Assembly: GCA_022782265.1 (NCBI GenBank)
Contig: JALFOM010000068.1
Coordinates: 1 to 51,009, forward strand
Direction of reading: 5' to 3'
Length of the DNA: 51,009 nt
Source of the DNA: Clostridiales bacterium
GTDB lineage: Bacteria > Bacillota > Clostridia > Oscillospirales > Oscillospiraceae
A program made the position numbers and the translations under genes. Position 1 is the first letter of the stretch; every line of letters begins with the position of its first letter. The notes under the pieces were generated by a model that did not search any database, was not told the origin of the DNA, and saw nothing but the letters and a program-made list of their open reading frames with translations. Below are positions 1 to 7,190 of the stretch, piece after piece.

Positions 1-6
1 ATACGG

Positions 7-34
7 GAGGACGCTTCCAAAAGGGGGCGTCCTC
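7..34. terminator. Hairpin at window edge, possible terminator of an upstream gene
   Basis: The arms GAGGACGC (7-14) and GCGTCCTC (27-34) are perfectly complementary around a 12-nt loop. No clear T-run follows on the plus strand. It may end a gene lying outside the window. No gene is seen between here and 240 apart from a promoter. Confidence 0.35.
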
Positions 35-136
35 TCCTTGCTGCCCGTTTCCGGTTGGACAATTCTCCCACAGCTCCGCAAATCATTTTCGCGCGCTTCT
101 GATACCGAGAATGAAAGAATATTTTTAGAAATTGGC

Positions 137-166
137 TTGAAAGCAGATACCGTGAAACCGTATAAT
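137..166 (+). promoter_or_regulatory. Sigma-A-type promoter of the CorA-like gene
   Basis: TTGAAA (137-142) and TATAAT (161-166) are separated by 18 bp. An ATG at 165 lies inside this -10 box, so translation is better assigned to the ATG at 240, which leaves a leader of roughly 65 nt. Confidence 0.6.
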
Positions 167-239
167 GCAACCATATACCCCTGTTGGCGAACCTGCTCCC
201 CTGGGTTTCGCGTTGGGGTTGAGATACGAGGAGGATCAC

Positions 240-1154
240 ATGATGTACTATCATATTGCTGAGACGCTGAAGCCTGTACAACCGGAAGAGGTGGAGGTCT
301 GGGAGAAGATTGCCGTTATCCTGAAGCCGGAAGAGCTCGAAGCAAATAAGCTGCCGTCTATGCTGCTTCCGCCGGATTCCATGCTCTGTACGGAAAAGCT
401 CAGGGGCTGCCGGCTGGTGGTTGAACAAAACCGAATCCTCGGTGAGATCCATATTCCGGCAAGACCGCATCAGCAGGAAAAGCAAATTGTTTTCACATGG
501 TGGAACAGCAATCTTCTTTTCATTGATCCGGATGGAGAAGCCTGCGCCTGCGTGGAACGGGTAAAGAGTATGCGCCCGCATCATGCGGATGGGGCGGATG
601 ATTTGCTGATGGACTTCTATCTGGCACTGATTATGGATGACCTCTCCCATATTCAGAACATGGAAGAGCGTATTACCGGACTGGAGCAAATGGTGCTGGA
701 TAACCGGACGGACAAGTTTATCAGGCAGATGAGCATGCTCAGAAAGGAACTGAATCAGTATAACCGGTACTACGATCAACTGAATGATATGGTGACGTGC
801 CTGCAGGAAAACACCACCGATCTGCTGGACGAATGCAGCACCGGCAGGCTGCAGTACATTCTTCGCAGACTGAACCGCCTGCAGGAAGAAACCCAGATGC
901 TTCGGGAATATGCAGGCCAGGTCAGCAGCGAATACCAGGCTCAGGTGGATTTGGGTCAAAACCGGATCATGAAGCTTCTGACAATCGTGACCACAATTTT
1001 CATGCCCTTGTCCCTGATTGCGGCATGGTACGGAATGAACTTTGTTCATATGCCCGAGCTGCATTGGACCTATGGGTATCCGGCGGTAATTGTGTTGAGT
1101 GCCCTGATCGTTGGCGGCTGTATTTACTACTTCAAGAAAAAACGGTACTGGTAG
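240..1154 (+). CDS. CorA-family divalent cation (magnesium-type) transporter
   Basis: A 304-aa protein of the CorA/MIT family, which forms pentameric membrane channels for Mg2+ or related divalent cations. The N-terminal two thirds is soluble. A long helical segment follows and ends in two C-terminal membrane spans, with the family signature YGMN in the loop between them (near residue 278). A Lys-rich tail, KKKRYW, closes the protein, as in the family. The start at 240 is chosen because AGGAGG (229-234) lies 5 nt upstream and the earlier in-frame ATG at 165 falls within the promoter -10 box. The gene stands alone in an accessory stretch. Ion specificity cannot be read from sequence. Confidence 0.88.
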   Translation: MMYYHIAETLKPVQPEEVEVWEKIAVILKPEELEANKLPSMLLPPDSMLCTEKLRGCRLVVEQNRILGEIHIPARPHQQEKQIVFTWWNSNLLFIDPDGEACACVERVKSMRPHHADGADDLLMDFYLALIMDDLSHIQNMEERITGLEQMVLDNRTDKFIRQMSMLRKELNQYNRYYDQLNDMVTCLQENTTDLLDECSTGRLQYILRRLNRLQEETQMLREYAGQVSSEYQAQVDLGQNRIMKLLTIVTTIFMPLSLIAAWYGMNFVHMPELHWTYGYPAVIVLSALIVGGCIYYFKKKRYW

Positions 1155-1212
1155 ACAAAACGTCCCAAAGCATGGGTATGTGTCCGTAAAATACTTGAGC
1201 CTCCCTGTAAAG

Positions 1213-1283
1213 TGATATGCTCCCCATAGTGTAGTCTCGAAATTTTTGTTATTTCGAGTGTCTACTCTATGGGGGGCATATCA
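1213..1283. repeat. 71-bp foldback (MITE-like) element with 8-bp terminal inverted repeats
   Basis: The segment begins TGATATGC (1213-1220) and ends GCATATCA (1276-1283). Its interior is also almost completely self-complementary: the CTCCCCATAG side pairs with CTATGGGG and CTCGAAAT pairs with ATTTCGAG. The flanks carry similar GTAAAG words but no exact target-site duplication. There is no transposase. The ends look like those of an insertion sequence, so this may be a non-autonomous derivative or a circular-junction relic. It could also act as the transcription stop for the CorA-like gene. Confidence 0.55.
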
Positions 1284-1310
1284 AGGTAAAGGGAGCCTGA
1301 GCTGTATTGA

Positions 1311-1484
1311 TTAACCGGAAAGTTGGCCTGCTTTTGTCAGCTTGTACAGTTCTTCGGCCGCAAGGCGGGTCTTTGCCACCACATCCTGCTGTCCGGTGGG
1401 GAAGCAGTAGTAGAGCACCTTGCTGTTGCCGAAGAGACGTTTTTTTATCGAGAACTTTTTCGCAGTGAACTGAAATAAATCCCC
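1311..1484 (-). pseudogene. Decayed 3' end of an unidentified gene
   Basis: This minus-strand frame has no plausible start codon and is cut upstream by a stop (complement of 1485-1487). It reads as about 57 protein-like residues ending KLTKAGQLSG. The inner part contains FGNSKVLYYCFPTGQQDVV and AAEELYKL, which have a normal amino-acid mix and a helical pattern. The family is not recognised. No RBS or start is present, so it is probably a remnant of a larger gene broken by rearrangement next to the foldback element. Confidence 0.4.
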
Positions 1485-1530
1485 TCACGCCCGCCAGCCT
1501 TTCACAAATCCCAAAGGGATCAATTCCGTT

Positions 1531-1573
1531 GAAAAGGACCTGCATTTGCCGCAGACAAATGCAGGTCCTTTTC
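1531..1573. terminator. Perfect 18-bp stem-loop terminator
   Basis: GAAAAGGACCTGCATTTG (1531-1548) pairs exactly with 1556-1573 around a 7-nt loop. The A-rich 5' base and T-rich 3' side suit termination in either direction. It sits between the ferritin-like gene (minus strand, ends 1682) and the decayed remnant. Apart from this, 1155-1681 holds only the foldback element and the remnant. Confidence 0.65.
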
Positions 1574-1681
1574 AGAACGGAGTGTCATTATAGAATCTGG
1601 CAAAAGCCAGGGAAATGAATAGTATTCAGGCAGCAGGCAAGAGGATTTTATCCTGAAAAGGAAAAAGGGGAGAATTACCGC

Positions 1682-2116
1682 TTATAAAAACTTGCGGATG
1701 TCTTTAGTAAGCTGTTCTTCCAAATTGATCAGCCGTTTCGCAATATCCTTGGAAGCTTCATCTGCTGCCTCATATTGGTTCAGGTACTTGTTCAGCGATT
1801 TGACACCCATGTTGCAGCCATCTGTCATCAGGTCTGCAATAGTCTGATCGGAGTGATCCATCCCCATTCTCATGCTGGTTTTCATCCAGGACATACCCTT
1901 GGCAATGGGGGTTGGTTCTTTCCCGTCATCATGGTACTTGTTCAGCAGATACTGAATCTCATTCTTTAGCTCTTCGTGTTTCTTTTTGCACTCCGTCAGA
2001 TATTGCTTGAGGGCGCCGCTGTGCACATGATTAAGAACATCATCAATGGATGCTGCCCCCATTTTAATGCCTGCGTCACATTCTCGAAGCAGTTTTATCG
2101 TGTCCTGTTCAACCAT
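1682..2116 (-). CDS. Ferritin-like four-helix-bundle protein of unknown function
   Basis: A 144-aa, almost wholly helical, charged protein with no signal peptide. The start is the ATG at 2114-2116. A GGGG-type SD lies about 10 nt upstream, and a longer reading with a GTG start at 2188 has no SD. The sequence is rich in Met and Cys/His positions (for example MKTSMRMGMDH and DGCNMGVKSLNKYLNQY) and ends in a coiled helix. The helix pattern resembles small ferritin-like/DUF2383-type proteins, but the carboxylate iron-site motifs are not obvious. It is transcribed alone, towards the terminator at 1531-1573. Treat the function as unknown. Confidence 0.6.
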   Translation of the reverse strand: MVEQDTIKLLRECDAGIKMGAASIDDVLNHVHSGALKQYLTECKKKHEELKNEIQYLLNKYHDDGKEPTPIAKGMSWMKTSMRMGMDHSDQTIADLMTDGCNMGVKSLNKYLNQYEAADEASKDIAKRLINLEEQLTKDIRKFL

Positions 2117-2264
2117 AGAAATTTCAGCCCCTTTATAAGATAAAGTTAGCCTGTACAGTTTTTCGTTTTTTATTCTCGTATCCAACACCGGAGTTTGGAT
2201 ATGACTGCCGCCAAGATTCTATTGACAATATAGGATATATATCTCAGCAGAAAGGATGACTAAA

Positions 2265-2330
2265 ATGAGTAAATTCAATGACTTCCTGAACCCTTACTTA
2301 TCTCCTGGTGAAGAGAGTCCTCAAAACTGA
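2265..2330 (+). CDS. 21-codon small ORF ending directly at a terminator
   Basis: The frame starts ATG AGT AAA TTC and encodes MSKFNDFLNPYLSPGEESPQ plus a final N. An AGAAAGG SD lies upstream (2249-2255), about 9 nt before the ATG. The stop codon is immediately followed by an intrinsic terminator (2331-2370). That layout is typical of a real, short, independently terminated transcript or of a leader peptide. No known family is recognised. Upstream, TTGACA occurs at 2222-2227 but without a well-placed -10 box. Confidence 0.4.
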   Translation: MSKFNDFLNPYLSPGEESPQN

Positions 2331-2370
2331 AAAAACGCCGATCTTGGATTCTGTCCATGATCGGCGTTTT
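2331..2370 (+). terminator. Intrinsic terminator after the 21-codon ORF
   Basis: ACGCCGATC and GATCGGCGT form a stem with an A-run before and a TTTT run after it, around a 15-nt loop. It abuts the stop codon of the small ORF. Confidence 0.75.
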
Positions 2371-2440
2371 CGCATTCAAGGTTGTGAAATTACTGGAACA
2401 GCAGTATTTCCTGGCATTTTCCGCTTATGGCTATAAGGAT

Positions 2441-2477
2441 AGAAGGACTCATATTTTATCAAAAAATGAGTCCTTCT
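2441..2477. terminator. Hairpin just beyond the tRNA 3' end
   Basis: AGAAGGACTCAT (2441-2452) pairs with ATGAGTCCTTCT (2466-2477). It lies 1 nt from the CCA end of the minus-strand tRNA and contains the T-run (minus sense) in its loop, so it probably ends the tRNA transcript or guides 3' processing. Confidence 0.5.
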
Positions 2478-2478
2478 A

Positions 2479-2554
2479 TGGTCGGAGTGGCGAGACTTGA
2501 ACTCGCGGCCTCATGGTCCCGAACCATGCGCGCTACCAGCTGCGCTACACCCCG
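2479..2554 (-). tRNA. tRNA-Pro (anticodon CGG)
   Basis: The 76-nt minus-strand sequence folds as a cloverleaf. The acceptor strands are CGGGGTG and CACTCCG, the discriminator is A and the CCA is encoded. The D-arm is GCGC-AGCTGGTA-GCGC. The anticodon stem is CATGG/CCATG with loop TTCGGGA, giving anticodon CGG. The T-arm is GCGAG-TTCAAGT-CTCGC. It reads the CCG proline codon, which is common in the neighbouring GC-rich genes. A near-consensus promoter lies upstream. Confidence 0.95.
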
Positions 2555-2567
2555 ATGCAGCTTTTCT

Positions 2568-2596
2568 ATTATAATTACGAAATGCCGCCTTGTCAA
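2568..2596 (-). promoter_or_regulatory. Consensus promoter of tRNA-Pro
   Basis: On the minus strand TTGACA (complement of 2591-2596) and TATAAT (complement of 2568-2573) are both perfect hexamers 17 bp apart. The -10 box is about 13 bp before the tRNA 5' end. Confidence 0.9.
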
Positions 2597-2659
2597 GAGA
2601 AATCTCCCTGCATATGCCTGTCCCGGGAAAAATATACTGCAATGCAGGGGGGTGACACA

Positions 2660-3457
2660 GTGGAAAGACTGAAAATCTACGCGGCCTGCGCCGTATTTCT
2701 CTTTCTCACGGCGGTGAAGCTGCTTTTCCCGGACACTGCGGCGGAGCTCAGGACGGAGGTACACAGCATTATAGACCACAACGACGACTACACCGAAATG
2801 GTCCAGACCCTGGGCAGGAGCCTTGCCGAGAGCAGCTGGGGAAACAAGCTGGTGGCGGCTCTGGGGATGGACAGGGGAGAGGCGAAACAGGAACAGGAAG
2901 CCGTTCCGGCGGAAACTGCAGAGCCGGTAAGCGAGCCTGAGCCGGAAAACACGCCCCTTCCCACGGCGGTCTCGCCGGAGACAAGCAGCGCAGAAGAGGC
3001 CTTTCTTCAGCAGCAGGCCCAGTTTGAAGGGGCAGTCATCCCCGCCAATGTGAGAACGGACATGCCGGAGCTGCCCTTTGCATACAGCCTCCCCGTCTCC
3101 GGCACGGAATCCTCCGGCTTCGGCTATCGGGTTCACCCCATCGACGGTGAGCTGAGCTTCCACTACGGAACGGACTTTGCGGCAGACAGCGGGGACGATG
3201 TGACCGCCTTTGCCGACGGCTATGTTTACGCCGCCGGGACCAGCGAGGGCTACGGCAATTATCTGATTTTGACCCACGAGGGCGGCTTTTCCACCATTTA
3301 CGCCCATCTCAGCAGCTTTGCTGTGTCGGAGGGGGAGATGGTGAGCCGGGGCCAGCTGATCGGCGCCGTGGGCCAGACGGGAAAGGCCACCGGGCCTCAT
3401 CTGCATTTTGAGCTGCTGTGCAGCGATATCTATCTCAACCCGGAGTATTACCTATGA
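2660..3457 (+). CDS. M23 (LytM) family metallopeptidase, membrane-anchored, paired with a SpoIVFB-like protease
   Basis: A 265-aa protein. A hydrophobic anchor lies at residues 7-24, followed by an acidic/proline-rich linker (about 70-120) and a LytM domain at the C terminus. Zinc ligands are visible: HYGTD (H168, D172) and GPHLHFE (H247, H249), with YAHLS (H216). This site looks intact, so it may cleave peptidoglycan cross-bridges. The GTG start is chosen because AGGGGGG (2647-2653) precedes it by about 7 nt; an ATG at 2642 is in frame but overlaps that SD. The stop overlaps the M50 gene by 4 nt. The pair recalls spoIVFA-spoIVFB of spore formers, where the LytM partner regulates the protease. 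Confidence 0.82.
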   Translation: MERLKIYAACAVFLFLTAVKLLFPDTAAELRTEVHSIIDHNDDYTEMVQTLGRSLAESSWGNKLVAALGMDRGEAKQEQEAVPAETAEPVSEPEPENTPLPTAVSPETSSAEEAFLQQQAQFEGAVIPANVRTDMPELPFAYSLPVSGTESSGFGYRVHPIDGELSFHYGTDFAADSGDDVTAFADGYVYAAGTSEGYGNYLILTHEGGFSTIYAHLSSFAVSEGEMVSRGQLIGAVGQTGKATGPHLHFELLCSDIYLNPEYYL

Positions 3458-4059
3458 GCAAACGCCGTTTTCACATCAGCGCCGGGGCCGTCCTTGCCGC
3501 CGCGCTGCTCTTTTTCTTTACGGATACGGCAGCCCTCTGGGCCGTTGCCCTGCCGGTTGCGGCCCATGAGCTGGGGCATGTGATCGCCCTGCGCCTTTTG
3601 GGCCTGCGGATCCGGGGCTTCCGGGCGGAGCTGAAGGGCCTCTGCATCGACTACTGCGGCTTCTGCGGCACGGCGGGCCATCTTTTTGCCGCGGCGGCGG
3701 GGCCTGCGGCCGGGCTGCTCTACGCCTTTGCCGCCTCGTACTGGGCAAAGCTTTTTCAAAACGACACGGCGGCGCTGTCCGCCGGGATCAGCCTGCTGCT
3801 GTCTCTCTTTAATCTGCTGCCGGTGCTGCCACTGGACGGCGGACGGATATTCTCCCGCATCGCCTGCATGAGCCTGGGCTACGGCCGGGGAGAACGGCTG
3901 AGCAGAAACCTGGGCCTTGCCCTCAGCACCGCTCTGCTGGCCGGGGGACTGCTGCTGATGTGGCAGGGGATGGGCGCGGGCCTGGCCCTGGCCGCAATAT
4001 GGCTTCTTCTGGCCCAGCCGGAGGAAGTGGGGATTGTAAAACGGAAAGAAATATTGTAA
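3454..4059 (+). CDS. Site-2 protease (M50), SpoIVFB-like
   Basis: A 201-aa multi-spanning intramembrane metalloprotease. The zinc motif HELGH is at residues 38-42 and the second conserved motif, N-x(7)-D with LPLDGG, is at about 120-130 (N120, D128). In SpoIVFB this family processes pro-sigma-K in the mother cell. Here the substrate is inferred only from the paired LytM gene and the following TIGR03960 gene, an order seen around spoIVFB in spore-forming Firmicutes. The ATGA overlap with the upstream gene indicates translational coupling. The protein is short and lacks a C-terminal CBS domain, which some S2P proteins carry. Confidence 0.8.
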   Translation: MSKRRFHISAGAVLAAALLFFFTDTAALWAVALPVAAHELGHVIALRLLGLRIRGFRAELKGLCIDYCGFCGTAGHLFAAAAGPAAGLLYAFAASYWAKLFQNDTAALSAGISLLLSLFNLLPVLPLDGGRIFSRIACMSLGYGRGERLSRNLGLALSTALLAGGLLLMWQGMGAGLALAAIWLLLAQPEEVGIVKRKEIL

Positions 4060-4093
4060 AATAGCTCGGATAAACTAATTATCGGAGCGTACT

Positions 4094-5929
4094 ATGGATA
4101 AACGACTTGAACGCATACTGCCGAAAGTGCAAAAGCCCGCCAGATATACCGGCGGGGAATATAACCAGATCATCAAGGACAAGGAGAAGGTGGACATCCG
4201 TCTGGCCTTCTGCTTTCCCGATACCTATGAGATCGGCATGTCCAACCTGGGCATGAGCATTCTGTATCACACCATGAACAGTCTGGACTATGTGTGGTGT
4301 GAGCGGGTGTTCGCCCCCTGGGGGGACATGCATGAGGAGATGAAGAAGGCCGGACTGCCCCTCTACGCCCTGGAAAGCGGCGACAGCGTGGGCGAATTTG
4401 ACGCCGTGGCCTTCTCCATCGGCTATGAGATGGCCTATACCACGGTGCTGGATATGCTGGACATGTCCGGCATCCCCCTGCGAAGCGCGGACCGGCCTGA
4501 TCTTCTGCCCCTGGTCTTTGCCGGGGGTACAGCCTGCGTGAATCCTGAGCCTATGGCACCCTTCATGGACCTCTTTGTCATCGGCGAGGGGGAGGAGATG
4601 AATAACGAGCTTCTGGCGCTGCTGCACAGGGCAAAGCTTGAAGGCTGGTCAAAGCACGACTTCCTCACAAAAGCGGCGCAGATCGGCGGCGTTTATGTGC
4701 CCAGCCTCTACGAGGTGGAATATAAGGCCGACGGCACCCTGGCCTCCGTCACGGCGAAGGACGGCGCGCCGGAGAGGGTGACAAAGCGCATTGTGGAAGA
4801 CTTTGACGCCGCGCCCTTTCCCACAAATCCCATCGTCCCCTCCACAGAGGTGGTTCACGACCGGGTGAATCTGGAGCTTTTCCGGGGCTGCGTGCGCGGC
4901 TGCCGCTTCTGCCAGGCGGGCCATGTGTACCGGCCCATCCGCGCCAAAAAGCCGGAGACCCTGATCCGGCAGGGGATAGAGACCCTGAAAAACACCGGAC
5001 ACGAGGATGTGACCCTGCTCTCCCTCAGCACCAGCGACTACCGGCCCCTGCCGGAGCTCTGCGACGGGCTGCTGGACTACTGCGAGGGGCGGAGCATCGG
5101 CCTGTCCCTGCCCTCCCTGCGGGCGGACAACTTCTCCATGGAGATCATGGAGCGGCTGCAGAAGGTGAGAAAAAGCGGTCTGACCTTTGCCGTGGAGGGC
5201 GGAAGCCAGCGGCTGAGAGACGCCATCAACAAAAACGTCACCGAGGAGGATCTGCTCAACACCTGCCGCATCGCCTTTGAGGGCGGCTGGAACAGCGTGA
5301 AGCTCTATTACATGCTGGGCCTGCCCACGGAGACCGATGAGGACATTGTGGGCATCGCGGAGATGGCCAATCAGGTGCTCCACTGCTGGCGGCAGTACGC
5401 GAAGAACAAGAACCGGGGCGTGAAGATCACCATCTCCACCTCCTGCTTTATCCCCAAGCCCCACAGCCCCTTCCAGTGGGAGGCGCAGATCAGCATTGAG
5501 GAATATCTCCGCCGGGTGAATCTGCTCCGCTCCAGCATTGTGGCCAGAAACGTGACCTACAACTGGCACGACGCGGAGACCAGCCTGATCGAGGCGGCCC
5601 TGTCCCGCGCCGACCGGCGTGCGGCCGATGTGATCGAGGAGGTCTGGCGCAGCGGCGGAAGGCTGGACGCCTGGACGGACTACTTCTCCTTTGACCGCTG
5701 GATAAAGGCTTTTGAAAAATGCGGCGTGGACCCGGCCTTCTACGCAAACCGGGAGTTTTCCACCGATGAGCTGCTGCCCTGGGATGTGATCGACGTGGGC
5801 GTGCGCAAGGCCCACCTGCTGCGTGAGCGGCAGCGCTGCTATGAATCCACCCTGTCGCCCGACTGCCGGAAGCAGTGCTCCGCCTGCGGCGCGGCAAGAC
5901 TTTTGAAGGAGGTGCGCTGCGATGGATAA
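4094..5929 (+). CDS. TIGR03960-family B12-binding/radical SAM protein
   Basis: A 611-aa radical SAM protein. An N-terminal Rossmann-like (B12-binding-type) region covers about residues 30-240, then the iron-sulfur motif GCVRGCRFC gives C266, C270 and C273 (CxxxCxxC). The C-terminal tail has further cysteines (KQCSACG) typical of this family. The reaction is not established. The family nearly always sits beside the TIGR03936 gene that follows, which here overlaps by 8 nt. In many Firmicutes the pair precedes rng and rplU; here rplS follows instead. Confidence 0.88.
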   Translation: MDKRLERILPKVQKPARYTGGEYNQIIKDKEKVDIRLAFCFPDTYEIGMSNLGMSILYHTMNSLDYVWCERVFAPWGDMHEEMKKAGLPLYALESGDSVGEFDAVAFSIGYEMAYTTVLDMLDMSGIPLRSADRPDLLPLVFAGGTACVNPEPMAPFMDLFVIGEGEEMNNELLALLHRAKLEGWSKHDFLTKAAQIGGVYVPSLYEVEYKADGTLASVTAKDGAPERVTKRIVEDFDAAPFPTNPIVPSTEVVHDRVNLELFRGCVRGCRFCQAGHVYRPIRAKKPETLIRQGIETLKNTGHEDVTLLSLSTSDYRPLPELCDGLLDYCEGRSIGLSLPSLRADNFSMEIMERLQKVRKSGLTFAVEGGSQRLRDAINKNVTEEDLLNTCRIAFEGGWNSVKLYYMLGLPTETDEDIVGIAEMANQVLHCWRQYAKNKNRGVKITISTSCFIPKPHSPFQWEAQISIEEYLRRVNLLRSSIVARNVTYNWHDAETSLIEAALSRADRRAADVIEEVWRSGGRLDAWTDYFSFDRWIKAFEKCGVDPAFYANREFSTDELLPWDVIDVGVRKAHLLRERQRCYESTLSPDCRKQCSACGAARLLKEVRCDG

Positions 5930-6581
5930 GCTGAGACTCCGTTTTACCAAGACCGGCCGGGCCGTGTATATCTCCCACCTGGACCTGATGCACACCATGC
6001 AGCGGGCCTTTTCCCGGGCGGGCTATGCGCTGAAATATTCCGAGGGCTTCAACCCCCATCCCCAGATTTCCATCGCCCTGCCCCTGTCCGTGGGCGCGGC
6101 AAGCCTCTGCGAGATCATGGATTTTAAACTCTGCGGGGAGGCCGATCTGGCCCAGCTTCCCGCCCGGCTCTCCGCCGTGCTGCCGGAGGGGATAGAGGTC
6201 ATAGAGGCCTACGAGCAGCAGAGAAAGCCGGCGGAGATCAAATGGCTGGAGATCGGGGGCCTGTTTGAATACGATGAGCGGGACGCCGCCCAAATGGCGG
6301 CGGAGCTGGAGCGCTTTTTTGCCCAGGAGGAGATCGTTATATCCAAAAAGACCAAGCGGGGCATGGGGGACACGGATATCCGCCCGGCCATCCGCTCCAT
6401 CGGCTTTGAAGCCCAGGACAGCGCGGTCAAGGTCTCGGCGGTGATCTCCGCCCAGGAGCCTACGCTGAATCCCGAGCTGCTGGCCGACGCCCTGCGGCAG
6501 AAAAAGCCTGCCCTTGCCCCGGATTTTGCCCGCTTTACCCGGCTGGAGACGCTGGATAAAAACGGGGAAATTTATCGGTAA
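5922..6581 (+). CDS. TIGR03936-family (DUF2344) radical-SAM-associated protein
   Basis: A 219-aa protein starting MDKLRLRFTKTGRAVYISHL, the conserved N terminus of DUF2344. It contains the family's FNPHPQIS segment near residue 45. Homologues occur either fused to the C terminus of TIGR03960 proteins or, as here, as the next gene with an 8-nt overlap, which implies a physical or functional partnership. The biochemical role is unknown; a link to RNA modification or ribosome function is suggested only by genomic context. Confidence 0.85.
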   Translation: MDKLRLRFTKTGRAVYISHLDLMHTMQRAFSRAGYALKYSEGFNPHPQISIALPLSVGAASLCEIMDFKLCGEADLAQLPARLSAVLPEGIEVIEAYEQQRKPAEIKWLEIGGLFEYDERDAAQMAAELERFFAQEEIVISKKTKRGMGDTDIRPAIRSIGFEAQDSAVKVSAVISAQEPTLNPELLADALRQKKPALAPDFARFTRLETLDKNGEIYR

Positions 6582-6588
6582 AAAATGC

Positions 6589-6617
6589 TTGCATTATACC
6601 GGGAATTGTGGTATTAT
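6589..6617 (+). promoter_or_regulatory. Promoter of rplS
   Basis: TTGCAT (6589-6594) and TATTAT (6612-6617) are 17 bp apart. The transcript would have a leader of about 100 nt before rplS. Confidence 0.7.
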
Positions 6618-6628
6618 ATCTCAGCTTG

Positions 6629-6647
6629 TGCGGATATTGTGTCCGCA
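6629..6647 (+). other. Hairpin in the rplS leader
   Basis: TGCGGA (6629-6634) pairs with TCCGCA (6642-6647) around a 7-nt loop, near the start of the rplS leader. Autoregulatory L19 leaders are known upstream of rplS in Firmicutes, but I cannot confirm a match to that RNA family from inspection. Confidence 0.3.
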
Positions 6648-6725
6648 TGGAAAAAAGGCGGTCCGCTGCCGAGACGCGTTTGCGCCCTCCGGTATTGAAC
6701 GTCTATACGAAGAAAGGATTAGATT

Positions 6726-7067
6726 ATGGATCTGGTCAAAGTTCTCAGCGAGAAGTACATGAAGGAAGAGCTTCCCGAAATGAACGTGGGCGACACCGTG
6801 CGTGTCCTCGTCCGCGTCAAGGAAGGCAACCGTGAGCGCACCCAGGCTTTCGAAGGCACCATCATTGCCAAGAAGCATGGCGGCATCAACGAGACCATCA
6901 CCGTCCGCCGTATTTCCTACGGCGTTGGCTGCGAGAAGGTATTTCCCGTACATTCTCCCTCCATCGTCTCTGTCACCACCGTCCGCAAGGGCAAGGTCCG
7001 CAGAGCAAAGCTGTACTACCTGCGCGACCGCGTGGGCAAGAAGGCAAAGGTCAAGGAGCGCCTGTAA
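6726..7067 (+). CDS. rplS: 50S ribosomal protein L19
   Basis: The 113-aa length is normal for bL19, which sits at the interface of the two ribosomal subunits. Conserved stretches are visible, including [19 protein letters not shown] and [20 protein letters not shown]. An AAAGGA SD (6713-6718) lies 7 nt before the ATG. The gene has its own promoter and is followed by a strong terminator, so it is a single-gene unit. The usual rimM-trmD neighbours are not adjacent. Confidence 0.97.
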   Translation: MDLVKVLSEKYMKEELPEMNVGDTVRVLVRVKEGNRERTQAFEGTIIAKKHGGINETITVRRISYGVGCEKVFPVHSPSIVSVTTVRKGKVRRAKLYYLRDRVGKKAKVKERL

Positions 7068-7078
7068 GCTCAATCGTC

Positions 7079-7109
7079 AAAAAAAGAGGCCGTTTCGGCC
7101 TCTTTTTTT
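7079..7109 (+). terminator. Terminator of rplS
   Basis: A-run, AGAGGCCG / CGGCCTCT stem and seven Ts. A canonical intrinsic terminator 11 nt after the rplS stop. Confidence 0.92.
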
Positions 7110-7130
7110 GTCCTCAACATAGTCCGGCGC

Positions 7131-7160
7131 TTGCACAAAAGGGATAAAGTGGTGTATAAT
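7131..7160 (+). promoter_or_regulatory. Promoter of the lepB-rbgA-rnhB-yraN operon
   Basis: TTGCAC (7131-7136), 18-bp spacer, TATAAT (7155-7160), about 30 bp before the lepB ATG. Confidence 0.8.
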
Positions 7161-7190
7161 ACCATGAATCTCTATGAGTAGGAGACGCTT

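Noticed and set aside
1267-1545. 92-residue minus-strand ORF
   Set aside because: It crosses the foldback and the terminator region; the protein-like signal in this area is in a different frame (the remnant at 1311-1484).
2459-3406. 315-residue minus-strand frame over the tRNA and the M23 gene
   Set aside because: It runs through tRNA-Pro and is antisense to a well-supported peptidase; low-complexity composition and no SD.
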